In this document: positions 16,839 through 24,597 of the stretch, piece after piece
Layout of the letters: each line of letters opens with the position of its first letter
How positions within the stretch are numbered: the first letter of the stretch is position 1
Source: DALYJJ01 sp033763935
GTDB lineage: Bacteria; Acidobacteriota; Terriglobia; Bryobacterales; Bryobacteraceae
NCBI GenBank assembly: GCA_033763935.1
Contig: JANRJO010000053.1
Span: 1-64,000, forward strand
DNA: 64,000 nt
Reading direction: 5' to 3'
Translations under genes and position numbers: made by a program
Notes under the pieces: generated by a model
Told to the model about the DNA's origin: nothing
What the model saw: the letters and a program-made list of their open reading frames with translations, nothing else
Database searches by the model: none

Positions 16839-17987
16839 ATGTCCCGATCCGCCTTCCGCCTTCTCGCGGCCATAGCCTTCGCGACCCCCGCCCTCCTCGC
16901 TCAAGGCAAGCCCGTCGAAGGCAAAGACTACCTCGTCGTCGAGCGCAAGCGCTTCGTCGACCAGACCGGCTTCGACCGCCCCATCGAAGCCTTCAGCCTG
17001 CTCTTCCCCCGCGGCTGGAAAGTCGAAGGCGGCGTCAAGTGGCTCCCCATGGGCGGCTGCCGCGCCGACCTCTCCAGTAACTACGTCACCGCCTCCTCCC
17101 CCGACGGCGCCATCGAGTACACCGTCATGCCCTCCCGCTCCTTCCTCTGGTCCGACGACCCCATGATGCTCCAGTCCATGCAGGCCGGCGCCCAGGGCGG
17201 CGGCTGCCGTGTCAATCAGCCCTTCGACGCCGCCCGCTATATCGAAGGCTTTGCCCGCCTCGACCTCCGAGCCACCGCCTCCGACATCCAGCCCGATGAA
17301 AGCCGCATGCCCACCTTCCGCCAGATGGACGCCCAGGCCAATGCCACCGCCCGCCAGTACGGCAATAACCTCCAGCAGAACACCACCATGGCCTACGGCA
17401 AAATCACCTGGCCGGATGGTCGCGAGGGCCTGCTCCACGTTGGCGTCAACAGCACCGTCAACCGCCGCGCCGACGCCTTCTCCGGCCGCACCACCTCTGA
17501 CTTCACCACCTCCGTCTTCTACTGCGTGCTGGTCCGCTACCCCGCCGCCCGGCGCCAGGAAGCCCTGCGGCTGTCCAGCATGGTGACCGCGAGCTTCCGC
17601 CAAAACCCCGCCTGGCAGCAGGCCAAGCAGCAGTTGCTCACCAACGTCGGCAACATCGAGCACCAGGGCCGCATGGAGACCATCCGCCGCATGGGCGAGC
17701 AAAGCCGCGCCTACGCCCGCGCTCAAAGCGAGGCCGCCGACCAGCGCCTGCGCGACTGGGAAGGCCGCCAGAACGCGCAGGACCGCCAGCACCGCTCCTT
17801 CATCCGCACCATCCGCGAAGTCGATGCCTGGAGCGACGCCTCCGGCGTCGTCGAACTGAGCAGCGGCTACAACCAGGCCTGGAGCCGCGGCGACGGCCGC
17901 TACATCCTCAGCAACACCCCCACCTTCGACCCCCGTACCGTCCTCCAGGACCAGCAATGGCGCGAGATGAAGCGCGTCGATCCCTGA
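16839..17987 (+). CDS. secreted protein of unknown function
   Basis: 382 residues with a signal peptide (1-22, ending LLAQ). The first half is beta-rich (EAFSLLFPRGWKVEGGVKWLPMGGCRADL ... IEYTVMPSRSF) and contains a few Cys. The second half has a long charged, Gln-rich helical stretch (about 260-330: QQAKQQLLTNVGNIEHQGRM then RRMGEQSRAYARAQSEAADQ). No catalytic motif is recognised. It follows the SulP gene by 33 bases and may share its transcript. Confidence 0.75.
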   Translation: MSRSAFRLLAAIAFATPALLAQGKPVEGKDYLVVERKRFVDQTGFDRPIEAFSLLFPRGWKVEGGVKWLPMGGCRADLSSNYVTASSPDGAIEYTVMPSRSFLWSDDPMMLQSMQAGAQGGGCRVNQPFDAARYIEGFARLDLRATASDIQPDESRMPTFRQMDAQANATARQYGNNLQQNTTMAYGKITWPDGREGLLHVGVNSTVNRRADAFSGRTTSDFTTSVFYCVLVRYPAARRQEALRLSSMVTASFRQNPAWQQAKQQLLTNVGNIEHQGRMETIRRMGEQSRAYARAQSEAADQRLRDWEGRQNAQDRQHRSFIRTIREVDAWSDASGVVELSSGYNQAWSRGDGRYILSNTPTFDPRTVLQDQQWREMKRVDP

Positions 17988-18034
17988 TCCCTCTCCTGTC
18001 CTGCCGCTCGTGAGATACTCTCTCGAAGGCGGCA

Positions 18035-18589
18035 ATGAAGACCTTGTCCCCACAGCAGCGGGAGCAGCTCCTCACCGTGTTGAAGACCCGCTTCCAGGCC
18101 AACATGGGTCGCCACAAGACCCTCTTGTGGGAACCCGTGCAGGCCAAGCTCGAAGCCGCCCCCGAGAAGCTCTGGTCGCTCCATGAGATGGAGCGCACCG
18201 GCGGCGAGCCCGACGTCATCGGTCACCACCCGAAGACGGGGGAATTCACGTTCTGCGACTGCGCCTCCGAAAGCCCCAAAGGCCGCCGCAGCCTCTGCTA
18301 CGACCGCCAGGCCCTCGATGCAAGGAAGGAACACAAGCCCGCCAACTGCGCCCTCGACGTCGCCGCCGCCATCGGCATCGAGATCTTGACCGAGAACCAG
18401 TACCGCGACTTGCAAAAACTCGGCGAGTTCGACACCAAGACCTCGAGCTGGATCGCCACCCCCGCCACCATCCGAAAACTCGGCGGCGCACTCTTCTGCG
18501 ATCGCCGCTACGACACCGTCTTCGTCTATCACAACGGCGCCGAGTCCTACTACGCCTCCCGCGCCTTCCGCGGCTCTCTCAAGGTCTGA
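18035..18589 (+). CDS. DUF4256-family protein
   Basis: 184 residues matching the DUF4256 pattern throughout: LWSLHEMERTGGEPDVIGHHPKTGEFTFCDCASESPKGRRSLCYDRQALDARKEHKPA, then a helical part and a C-terminal FVYHNGAESYYASRAFRGSLKV. It has no signal peptide and is cytoplasmic. Family function is unknown. Three genes follow in quick succession (4 and about 30 bases apart), so this looks like the head of a small operon. TACTCT at about 18013 could serve as a -10 element. Confidence 0.85.
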   Translation: MKTLSPQQREQLLTVLKTRFQANMGRHKTLLWEPVQAKLEAAPEKLWSLHEMERTGGEPDVIGHHPKTGEFTFCDCASESPKGRRSLCYDRQALDARKEHKPANCALDVAAAIGIEILTENQYRDLQKLGEFDTKTSSWIATPATIRKLGGALFCDRRYDTVFVYHNGAESYYASRAFRGSLKV

Positions 18590-18592
18590 CCG

Positions 18593-19030
18593 ATGCTCGC
18601 AAAGCTGATCGCACTCGCTCTCTTCGCCGTCTCCCTCTATCCACAAGCGGCCACGGACGAACAGGCCGTCCGCCGGCTCATCGCCGCCTACGTCGAAGCC
18701 CGCGAGCAGCGTGACGCCCAACGTCTCTCCGCCCTCCTCACTCCCGACGCCGACCAACTTGTCTCCTCCGGCGAGTGGCGCAAAGGCCGCGAGGAACTCG
18801 TCAAAGGCATGCTCGCCAGCTCCCAGCGCAACGCCGGTCAGCGAACCATCGAGATCGAAACCGTCCGCTTCATCGCCCCTGGCGTTGCCCTCGCTGACGG
18901 CCGCTATCAAATCGCCGCCGAGCCCGGAGGCCAAGCCCGCCACATGTGGACGGCCTTCCTCCTCACCCGTCGCGACAACACCTGGCGCATCGCCGCCATC
19001 CGTAACATGCTGCCGGCCTCCGGGCGCTAG
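18593..19030 (+). CDS. exported SnoaL/DUF4440-like protein
   Basis: 145 residues with a short signal peptide (LIALALFAVSLYPQA) and an NTF2-like cone fold of the DUF4440/SgcJ type: DEQAVRRLIAAYVEAREQRDAQRLSALLTPDADQLVSSGEW, ending in DNTWRIAAIRNM. Members are small ligand-binding or isomerase-like proteins whose substrates are mostly unknown. It starts three bases after the DUF4256 stop, so the two are probably co-transcribed. Confidence 0.8.
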   Translation: MLAKLIALALFAVSLYPQAATDEQAVRRLIAAYVEAREQRDAQRLSALLTPDADQLVSSGEWRKGREELVKGMLASSQRNAGQRTIEIETVRFIAPGVALADGRYQIAAEPGGQARHMWTAFLLTRRDNTWRIAAIRNMLPASGR

Positions 19031-19059
19031 CACCCGCCGCCATCGGTCAAAATAGAAGC

Positions 19060-19626
19060 ATGCTGTCGCGCCGCCTCGCTGTCCTTCCCCTAATCCTGGC
19101 CTCCGCTCTCTCCGTCTTTCCTCAAGCCCCCGGTAAAGGCCTCGTTATCGTTCTGATTGGGCCCCCCGGGAGCGGTAAGACCACTCAGGCCCGGTTCCTT
19201 CGCGAGAAATACGGCATTCCCACCCTCGCTGGCAATCAGCTTCGCCGCAAAGCCGCCGGCGACCCCGAAAAGCTCAATGCCCTCCTGCGCCAGCAAATCC
19301 AGAAGGCCGACGCGAAGAAAGGGTTCGTCCTCGACGGCTACCCGTCCACCCGCGCCGAAGCGGACTTCCTCGCCAAGTTGGTCACTGAAGCGAATCTCCC
19401 CGCCCCCATCGTCATTCAGCTCGATGTGCCCGACGAAGAGGTCCGCCGCCGCATGAAAGGCAAGGAGGACGCCGCCAGCCTCGACGAACGCATCGCCACC
19501 TACCACCGCGAACTCGAACTCGCCCGCTCTTACTACCCGCAGGCCGACATCTGGACCATCATCGGGAACCGCTCGCCTCAGAAGGTCTTCGAGACCATCG
19601 TGACCCTCATCCAGGACCGCAAATAG
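19060..19626 (+). CDS. adenylate-kinase-like P-loop protein with signal peptide
   Basis: 188 residues. The body is an adenylate/nucleoside monophosphate kinase fold: Walker A GPPGSGKTT (about 34-42), FVLDGYPSTRAEADFL in place of the family's FVLDGFPRT, and a short LID-like region with RRRMKGKED. The key Arg of the FPRT motif is Ser, and the NMP-binding helix is shortened. Ahead of it is a clear signal peptide (RRLAVLPLILASALSVFPQAP), which cytoplasmic kinases lack. If exported, it would meet little ATP, so its role is unclear. The start rests on the ATG at 19060, with CAAAAT eight bases upstream and no ribosome site. Confidence 0.8.
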   Translation: MLSRRLAVLPLILASALSVFPQAPGKGLVIVLIGPPGSGKTTQARFLREKYGIPTLAGNQLRRKAAGDPEKLNALLRQQIQKADAKKGFVLDGYPSTRAEADFLAKLVTEANLPAPIVIQLDVPDEEVRRRMKGKEDAASLDERIATYHRELELARSYYPQADIWTIIGNRSPQKVFETIVTLIQDRK

Positions 19627-19629
19627 CCT

Positions 19630-20115
19630 TCACTCCAACATCCGGCGCATCAGCATCAACTGGCCCAGGTGGTACGCATTGTGGTCAGCCACCAGCAGCG
19701 CCTCCCGCAGCAGGTTCTGGCCTTGGCCCCACGCGAACGGCTCGTAGAGATCGCGGCTCTCATCCTCAACAAGCGCGACCATTCGCTTGAGGTCCTCGCG
19801 GAACGCCTCCACCGACCGGTCCCACTCCCCTTCCTCCTGCGGACCCGCCACCGTGGGCCAGTACTCGCGCGGCCACTCTAACTCGACGTAGCTCTCCGCC
19901 GTACCTCCGCTAAACACCAGGATGTCCCGCTGGGCAATGCGCAAGTGTTCCAGCAGCTCCCACGCCGAGTGCTGCGCCCCCGCCACGCGCTCCCCGGCTC
20001 GGCTCGCCGGAAACCCCTCCATCACGTCGTCGAACGTCACATGCGCCTGCCCGCCCCGCAACAGCGCCACTAACTGCTCCCGCACCGCCCGATCAACCAG
20101 CCTGTCGGTGTCCAT
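19630..20115 (-). CDS. DinB-family protein
   Basis: 161 residues with the DinB four-helix layout: HSAWELLEHLRIAQRDIL supplies the first His and ADHNAYHLGQLMLMRRML the C-terminal pair. The middle contains a Trp/Tyr-rich loop (ELEWPREYWP) typical of the DUF1572/DinB_2 branch. The first codon (20115) is only 11 bases from the start of the oppositely oriented TIR gene, so the two promoters must overlap each other or the coding starts. Function is likely a metal-dependent small-thiol transferase or stress protein (family knowledge). Confidence 0.82.
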   Translation of the reverse strand: MDTDRLVDRAVREQLVALLRGGQAHVTFDDVMEGFPASRAGERVAGAQHSAWELLEHLRIAQRDILVFSGGTAESYVELEWPREYWPTVAGPQEEGEWDRSVEAFREDLKRMVALVEDESRDLYEPFAWGQGQNLLREALLVADHNAYHLGQLMLMRRMLE

Positions 20116-20126
20116 AGCAGACTACA

Positions 20127-21641
20127 ATGTCACACACGATGCCACACACAGGGCCGGTCGTCTATCTCTCCTACTCGGAAGAGGACGCCCCTCTGGCCGC
20201 CCGGATATCCGCCGGCCTCGCTGACCGCGGCTTCCTCATCTCGCCGACTCTGCTCCGGGAGAACGTCCGCCTCCTCGTGATTCAGGCCTCCGCCGTCGGC
20301 TCGCAACCCCGCATTGAGAACGATGTCGGTCAAGCCCTCCTCTCCGGCATCCACATCTACGCCCTTCTCGGCCACGCCTCTCCGGTGCCGCCGTCACTTC
20401 GCTCCGCCATCATCATCCGCTTCCCGGGAGACCCTGACGAAGCCCTCAGCGTTCTGGCCCGCCTGCTCGGGCCCGCCGGACTCCCCGCTTCCATCGACTC
20501 GCCTGATCGCGCCTCGCCCCCGGACTCGTGCGAGCCCGGCCCCCCGCCTCCCTATCCCGTCCCCACTCCCGCTCCCGCTCCGTTCCCCTCCGGTGCTCGT
20601 CCAGCACCCGCTCCCGCTGCACCGATCCCGCCTCCTCCTTCTCCCGCTCCACCCGTATCGACCCCCGATTCGTTTCCCACCGGTGCCCACCGCGTTCCCG
20701 CTCCTCGCTCCGAACGAACCTCCTCGCCCCTCTCCGAAGGCCTCTTCGACGGACTGCTCTCCGCCGCCAGCCGGCTGCTCGCCCGACTCAAACCGGCCTT
20801 TCCCACCGAAACCGCCCCGCCCGCCGCCCGCACCGACAACGTCCGCTTCAGCGTCACCACTCACTCCGCTCTCCAGCCCGGCAAACACGCAGAACTCATC
20901 GTCTGGGCGCACCTCGCCGAACACGAACCCCTCATCCTCGCCAAGGCCATGGCCGCCCTCGGCATCCACGCCCTTCACCAACTCCTCTTCCGCTCCACCG
21001 GCCCCGTACCCCTCGAGCGCGGCATCGTCCTCGACCTCACCCTCACCATCGACGACATCCCCGTTCGCAATCCCACACGCCGCCTTACCTGGACCGGCGA
21101 CGCCGGTAACGCCAACTTCGTCCTATTCGTTCCCCCTGATACTCCCGACGGCCCCCGCCCCGCCTCCTGCGCCATCGCCGCCAACGGCCTCGAAATCGCC
21201 CGCCTCGATTTCCTCGTTACCATCGGCCCCGCCAGCGAAACCATCCCCGCCCGCCTCACGCCCTACCGCCGCGCCTTCGCCTCCTACGCCAGCGAGGACC
21301 GCGACGCCGTTCTCATGACCATTCGCGGCATGCAGAAGATCGCCCCCGCCCTCGACATCTTCCTCGACGTCACCACGCTACGCTCCAACGACGACTGGCA
21401 ACAGAAACTCGTCGAAGCCATCGCCCGCGCCGACGTCTTCTACCTCTTCTGGTGCTCCCACGCCGCCCGCTCGGAATGGGTGAACAAAGAATGGCAGTGC
21501 GCCCTTCAGTCCAAGGGACTCTCCTTCATCAACCCCGTCCCCCTTCAGCCCCCCGACCTCGCCCCGCCCCCGGCCGAACTGAAAGCCCACAAACACTTCA
21601 ACGACCCCATCCTCGCCTTCGTCAAGCAGCACACCCTCTAG
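20127..21641 (+). CDS. two-TIR-domain protein with proline-rich linker and central beta domain
   Basis: 504 residues. The C-terminal third (about 381-504) is a TIR domain: AFASYASEDRDAV, IFLDVTTLRSNDDWQQKL, FYLFWCSHAARSEWVNKEWQCAL; Glu455 in the WVNKEW helix is the candidate NADase Glu. The N-terminus (about 9-115) is a second, weaker TIR-like fold (VVYLSYSEEDAPLAARISAGL) without that Glu helix. Between them lie a Pro/Ala/Ser linker (about 130-200) and a beta-rich domain (about 237-368). TIR domains act as NAD-consuming effectors or signalling adaptors. The ATG at 20139 may be the real start, since TACAAT at 20123-20128 would leave almost no leader. Confidence 0.85.
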   Translation: MSHTMPHTGPVVYLSYSEEDAPLAARISAGLADRGFLISPTLLRENVRLLVIQASAVGSQPRIENDVGQALLSGIHIYALLGHASPVPPSLRSAIIIRFPGDPDEALSVLARLLGPAGLPASIDSPDRASPPDSCEPGPPPPYPVPTPAPAPFPSGARPAPAPAAPIPPPPSPAPPVSTPDSFPTGAHRVPAPRSERTSSPLSEGLFDGLLSAASRLLARLKPAFPTETAPPAARTDNVRFSVTTHSALQPGKHAELIVWAHLAEHEPLILAKAMAALGIHALHQLLFRSTGPVPLERGIVLDLTLTIDDIPVRNPTRRLTWTGDAGNANFVLFVPPDTPDGPRPASCAIAANGLEIARLDFLVTIGPASETIPARLTPYRRAFASYASEDRDAVLMTIRGMQKIAPALDIFLDVTTLRSNDDWQQKLVEAIARADVFYLFWCSHAARSEWVNKEWQCALQSKGLSFINPVPLQPPDLAPPPAELKAHKHFNDPILAFVKQHTL

Positions 21642-21659
21642 CGGCAAGCTGCCGAACAG

Positions 21660-22961
21660 CTACAGTACCGCCAGGGGATTCGCTTCTCGCAGCCCGTTTG
21701 CCGTCACCGCCCCGATCCGCACCGTCACCAGCCGGTTCTCCGCCCGCGGCGTCGCCAGTTCCACCGGCAGATAATTATCGGAAAGCGCCGTCCCAGCCTT
21801 CCCCAGCGTTACCACCGGCAATGATTGCCCCACAAAGCTCTGCCGGAATGCCAGGTTCTTCTCCGCCGCCAGCGCTCGCAGCACACGCGTCCGCTCCCGC
21901 CGCACTGCCATCGGAACCTGGTCTGTCCGCGCCGCCGCCTCTGTCCCCGGCCGCTCCGAGTAGGTGAACACGTGCAAGTAGGTGAAGGGCAGGGTAGCGA
22001 TGAACGAGCGGCTCTCTTCAAACTCGGCGTCCGTCTCCCCGGGAAAGCCCGTCATCACATCCGCCCCGATCCCCGCCTCCGGTATCCACGCCCGCGCCTT
22101 CCGCACCCGGTCTTCGTAGTGCCGCGTCCGGTACTTTCGCCGCATCCGCTTAAGCACCGCATCGCAGCCCGACTGCAGAGGCGCATGCACGTGACGCGCA
22201 ATGCGGCCCGATTCCGCCATCAGCGCCAGCAGGTCGTCGCTGAAATCCATCGGCTCCACCGAACTCAGCCGGATCCTCTCGATTCCCGTCTCGCTCAGCA
22301 GCCGCCGCACCAGCGCCGCCAGCCGCAGATTCACGCCCTGCTCCCGCCCCCACCGGCCCAGGTTGATGCCGCTCAAGACCACCTCGCGGTACCGCTCCGC
22401 CAGCCGCCTTACCTGCTCCACCACCTCATCGGCCGGCAGGCTCCGGCTGCGCCCCCGCACGCTCGGAATAATGCAGAACGAGCACCGGTTGCTGCATCCG
22501 TCCTGAATCTTCAAATTCGGCCGCGTGCGGTCCGCTCCCGCGTCCTCCACGGGCGCCGTTAGGAAACTCGTCACTTCGCCCACATGCACGCCGCCGTGAT
22601 ACGGAACGCCCCCCTCGAACACTCCCTCGTCCACCACCAGGTCTGGAATCGACGTCTTGTGCGAGTTCCCCACGACCCACGTCACGCCCGGCATCGCCGC
22701 CAACTCCTCCGGCGCCCGCTGCGCATAACAGCCGGTTACCAGAATCCGCGCCTCCGGATTCTCCCGATGCACACGCCGCACCGCGGACCGTACGTCCTCG
22801 TCCGCCGTGGACGTCACCGTGCACGTGTTCAGAATCACCAGGTTCGCTTCCGCATGCCCCCGCGCCGCTTCGAATCCCCGTCCCGCAAGCAGCGATTCGA
22901 GCGCCGCGCCGTCCGCCTGCGTCGCGCGGCATCCGAAATTCTGAATGTGAACCTTACGCAC
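21660..22961 (-). CDS. mtaB: tRNA t6A37 methylthiotransferase MtaB-like
   Basis: 433 residues of the methylthiotransferase family. The N-terminal UPF0004 domain has its three cluster cysteines (Cys11 in NFGCRATQ, Cys47 in NTCTVT, Cys78 in GCYAQR). The radical-SAM core carries CSNRCSFC (Cys156, 160, 163), followed by RGRSRS, and a C-terminal TRAM-like region. It adds a methylthio group to threonylcarbamoyladenosine 37 in tRNA. The NTCTVT and GCRATQ forms favour MtaB over MiaB. Length is normal. It stands alone between the TIR gene and fliM. Confidence 0.9.
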   Translation of the reverse strand: MRKVHIQNFGCRATQADGAALESLLAGRGFEAARGHAEANLVILNTCTVTSTADEDVRSAVRRVHRENPEARILVTGCYAQRAPEELAAMPGVTWVVGNSHKTSIPDLVVDEGVFEGGVPYHGGVHVGEVTSFLTAPVEDAGADRTRPNLKIQDGCSNRCSFCIIPSVRGRSRSLPADEVVEQVRRLAERYREVVLSGINLGRWGREQGVNLRLAALVRRLLSETGIERIRLSSVEPMDFSDDLLALMAESGRIARHVHAPLQSGCDAVLKRMRRKYRTRHYEDRVRKARAWIPEAGIGADVMTGFPGETDAEFEESRSFIATLPFTYLHVFTYSERPGTEAAARTDQVPMAVRRERTRVLRALAAEKNLAFRQSFVGQSLPVVTLGKAGTALSDNYLPVELATPRAENRLVTVRIGAVTANGLREANPLAVL

Positions 22962-23024
22962 GTATCACCATTATAAAGAGCGGCCTATATGCCGCTCCCC
23001 GCGAACCGCCGATAACCAACCAGT

Positions 23025-23990
23025 ATGGCCGCCGATCGCGTCCTCTCCCAGGAAGAAATCGACAGTGTATTTCGGAATCTTCGTGAGCCGAACCCCGACG
23101 ACGACCCCTCGAAGCGCGCCATCGTCTACGACTTCAGCCGCCCGGACCGCATTGCCAAGGACCAGCTCCGCGCCATCCACCTGCTGCATGACAACTTCAC
23201 CCGCAGCCTCGCCTCCAGCCTCTCGGCATATCTCCGCGCCTACGTCATCGTGAACCTGGTCTCCGTCGAGCAACTCTCCTTCATGGAGTTCTCCCAGACC
23301 CTGCCCTCGCCAACCTGCCTCGTCTCCCTCAGCATGAAGCCGTTCGATGGGAATGCGGTCCTCGAACTCAACCCGCAGGTCGTCTTTCCCATCCTGGAGA
23401 TGCTCCTCGGCGGCGTGGGCAAGCCGGTCGGCAAGGTCACCCGCGAAATCACAGAAATCGAACAGGTGATCCTCGACGGCCTGTTCCGCATCATCCTCCA
23501 GGATCTCGAGAACGCCTGGAAGACCATCACCAACATTGAATTCAAAGTCGAGAACCACGAGACCGAGCCGCAGCTGCTCCAGATCATGGCCCCCAACGAG
23601 GCCGTCGTCTCCCTGGGCGTCGAAATCCGCATCGGCGAAACCTCCGGCATGATGAATATCGGGGTCCCCTCCCTCATCATCAAGATGCTCCGCCAGAAGT
23701 TCGATCAGCAGTGGACCATGCGCAAAAGCGAGTCCACCGCCGCGGAGAACGAGCGGATGTTCAAACTCATCAAACCCGCCCAACTCCACTTCGACGCTCG
23801 CCTCGCCGGGCCGCGCCTTACCATTGAGGACCTGATGAACCTCGAGGCAGGCGATATCCTCGAGTTCGACTTCGCCATCGATCGCCGCCTCGATCTCATC
23901 GTTAACGGCGCCGTCAAATACCATGGCTTCGTCGTGGACAACGGCCGCAAGAAGGCATTTCAGATCGCCGATATCAACCACCCGTCCTGA
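23025..23990 (+). CDS. fliM: flagellar motor switch protein FliM
   Basis: 321 residues, full-length FliM. The N-terminal CheY-binding peptide is present (RVLSQEEIDSVF, 5-16). The CheC-like middle domain includes SVEQLSFMEFSQTLPSPTCLVSLSMKPFDGNAVLE and the ETSGMMNIGVPS strand. The C-terminal SpoA domain starts near 245 and includes LEAGDILEFD and NGAVKYHGFV. It forms the C-ring of the flagellar switch at the inner face of the membrane. No other flagellar or chemotaxis gene is in the window, which is unusual. Its neighbours are mtaB and a methyltransferase. Confidence 0.93.
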   Translation: MAADRVLSQEEIDSVFRNLREPNPDDDPSKRAIVYDFSRPDRIAKDQLRAIHLLHDNFTRSLASSLSAYLRAYVIVNLVSVEQLSFMEFSQTLPSPTCLVSLSMKPFDGNAVLELNPQVVFPILEMLLGGVGKPVGKVTREITEIEQVILDGLFRIILQDLENAWKTITNIEFKVENHETEPQLLQIMAPNEAVVSLGVEIRIGETSGMMNIGVPSLIIKMLRQKFDQQWTMRKSESTAAENERMFKLIKPAQLHFDARLAGPRLTIEDLMNLEAGDILEFDFAIDRRLDLIVNGAVKYHGFVVDNGRKKAFQIADINHPS

Positions 23991-24008
23991 CCTCGCCGCA
24001 GCCCGTGC

Positions 24009-24014
24009 TACACT
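24009..24014 (+). promoter_or_regulatory. -10-like element of a probable leaderless gene
   Basis: TACACT ends seven bases before the ATG at 24022, with CTGACC (23987-23992) 16 bases upstream as a -35 candidate. There is no ribosome-binding sequence in between. The transcript would begin at or next to the start codon. Confidence 0.4.
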
Positions 24015-24021
24015 CGCGCCC

Positions 24022-24591
24022 ATGAGGTTGATTTCGCCCCTGCGCACCCTCGCGCCCCTGTCGCTCCTTCTCGCGGTCTCGCTCGCCGCCCAGGAGTCCG
24101 AAGTCCGGAAGGACGTTCCCTACGTCCCCACGCCCCCCGAGGTAGTCGATGCCATGCTCAAGCTCGGCAACGTCCACAACGGCGACGTGCACTACGACCT
24201 CGGCTGCGGCGACGGCCGCATCGTAGTCGCTGCCGTCAAACAGTTCGGAGCTCAGCGCGCCACCGGCTACGACATCGACCCTGAGCGCATCAAGGAAGCC
24301 AACGAGAACGCCAAACAGGCCGGCGTCACCGCGAAGGCGAAGTTCATCCTCGGCAACCTCTTCGAAGCCGACTTCCGCGACGCCAGCGTCGTCACCCTCT
24401 ACCTGCTCCCCGATGTCAACCTGCGCCTCCGGCCCAAGCTTCTCAAAGATCTCAAGGTCGGTTCCCGCATCGTCTCCCATCAGTTCGACATGGGCGAGTG
24501 GGAGCCGGACAAGAAGATCACCCTCGACTGGCGGACCGTCTACCTTTGGACCGTCACCGAGAAAGCAAAAGCGCAGTTCGCCGAAAAGTAG
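24022..24591 (+). CDS. exported class I SAM-dependent methyltransferase-like protein
   Basis: 189 residues. A signal-peptide-like start (LRTLAPLSLLLAVSLAAQ) is followed by a compact Rossmann methyltransferase: motif I VHYDLGCGDGRIVVAAV, acidic loop GYDIDPERI, then GNLFEADFRDASVVTLYLLPDVNLRLRPKLL. This is the branch often found next to secreted or membrane proteins in acidobacteria, and the substrate is unknown. A SAM enzyme with an export signal is odd, since SAM is cytoplasmic, so the hydrophobic start may instead anchor it to the membrane. The longer frame upstream overlaps fliM and is not protein-like. Confidence 0.82.
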   Translation: MRLISPLRTLAPLSLLLAVSLAAQESEVRKDVPYVPTPPEVVDAMLKLGNVHNGDVHYDLGCGDGRIVVAAVKQFGAQRATGYDIDPERIKEANENAKQAGVTAKAKFILGNLFEADFRDASVVTLYLLPDVNLRLRPKLLKDLKVGSRIVSHQFDMGEWEPDKKITLDWRTVYLWTVTEKAKAQFAEK

Positions 24592-24597
24592 CCTCGG

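Noticed and set aside
16086..18053. Open frame of 655 codons on the minus strand
   Set aside because: Shadow of the SulP and secreted-protein genes, with low-complexity Gly/Glu/Ala composition.
20564..20680. Repetitive CCCGCTCC-type sequence, possible CRISPR or satellite
   Set aside because: It is coding sequence for the Pro/Ala-rich linker of the TIR protein, with no regular spacer structure.
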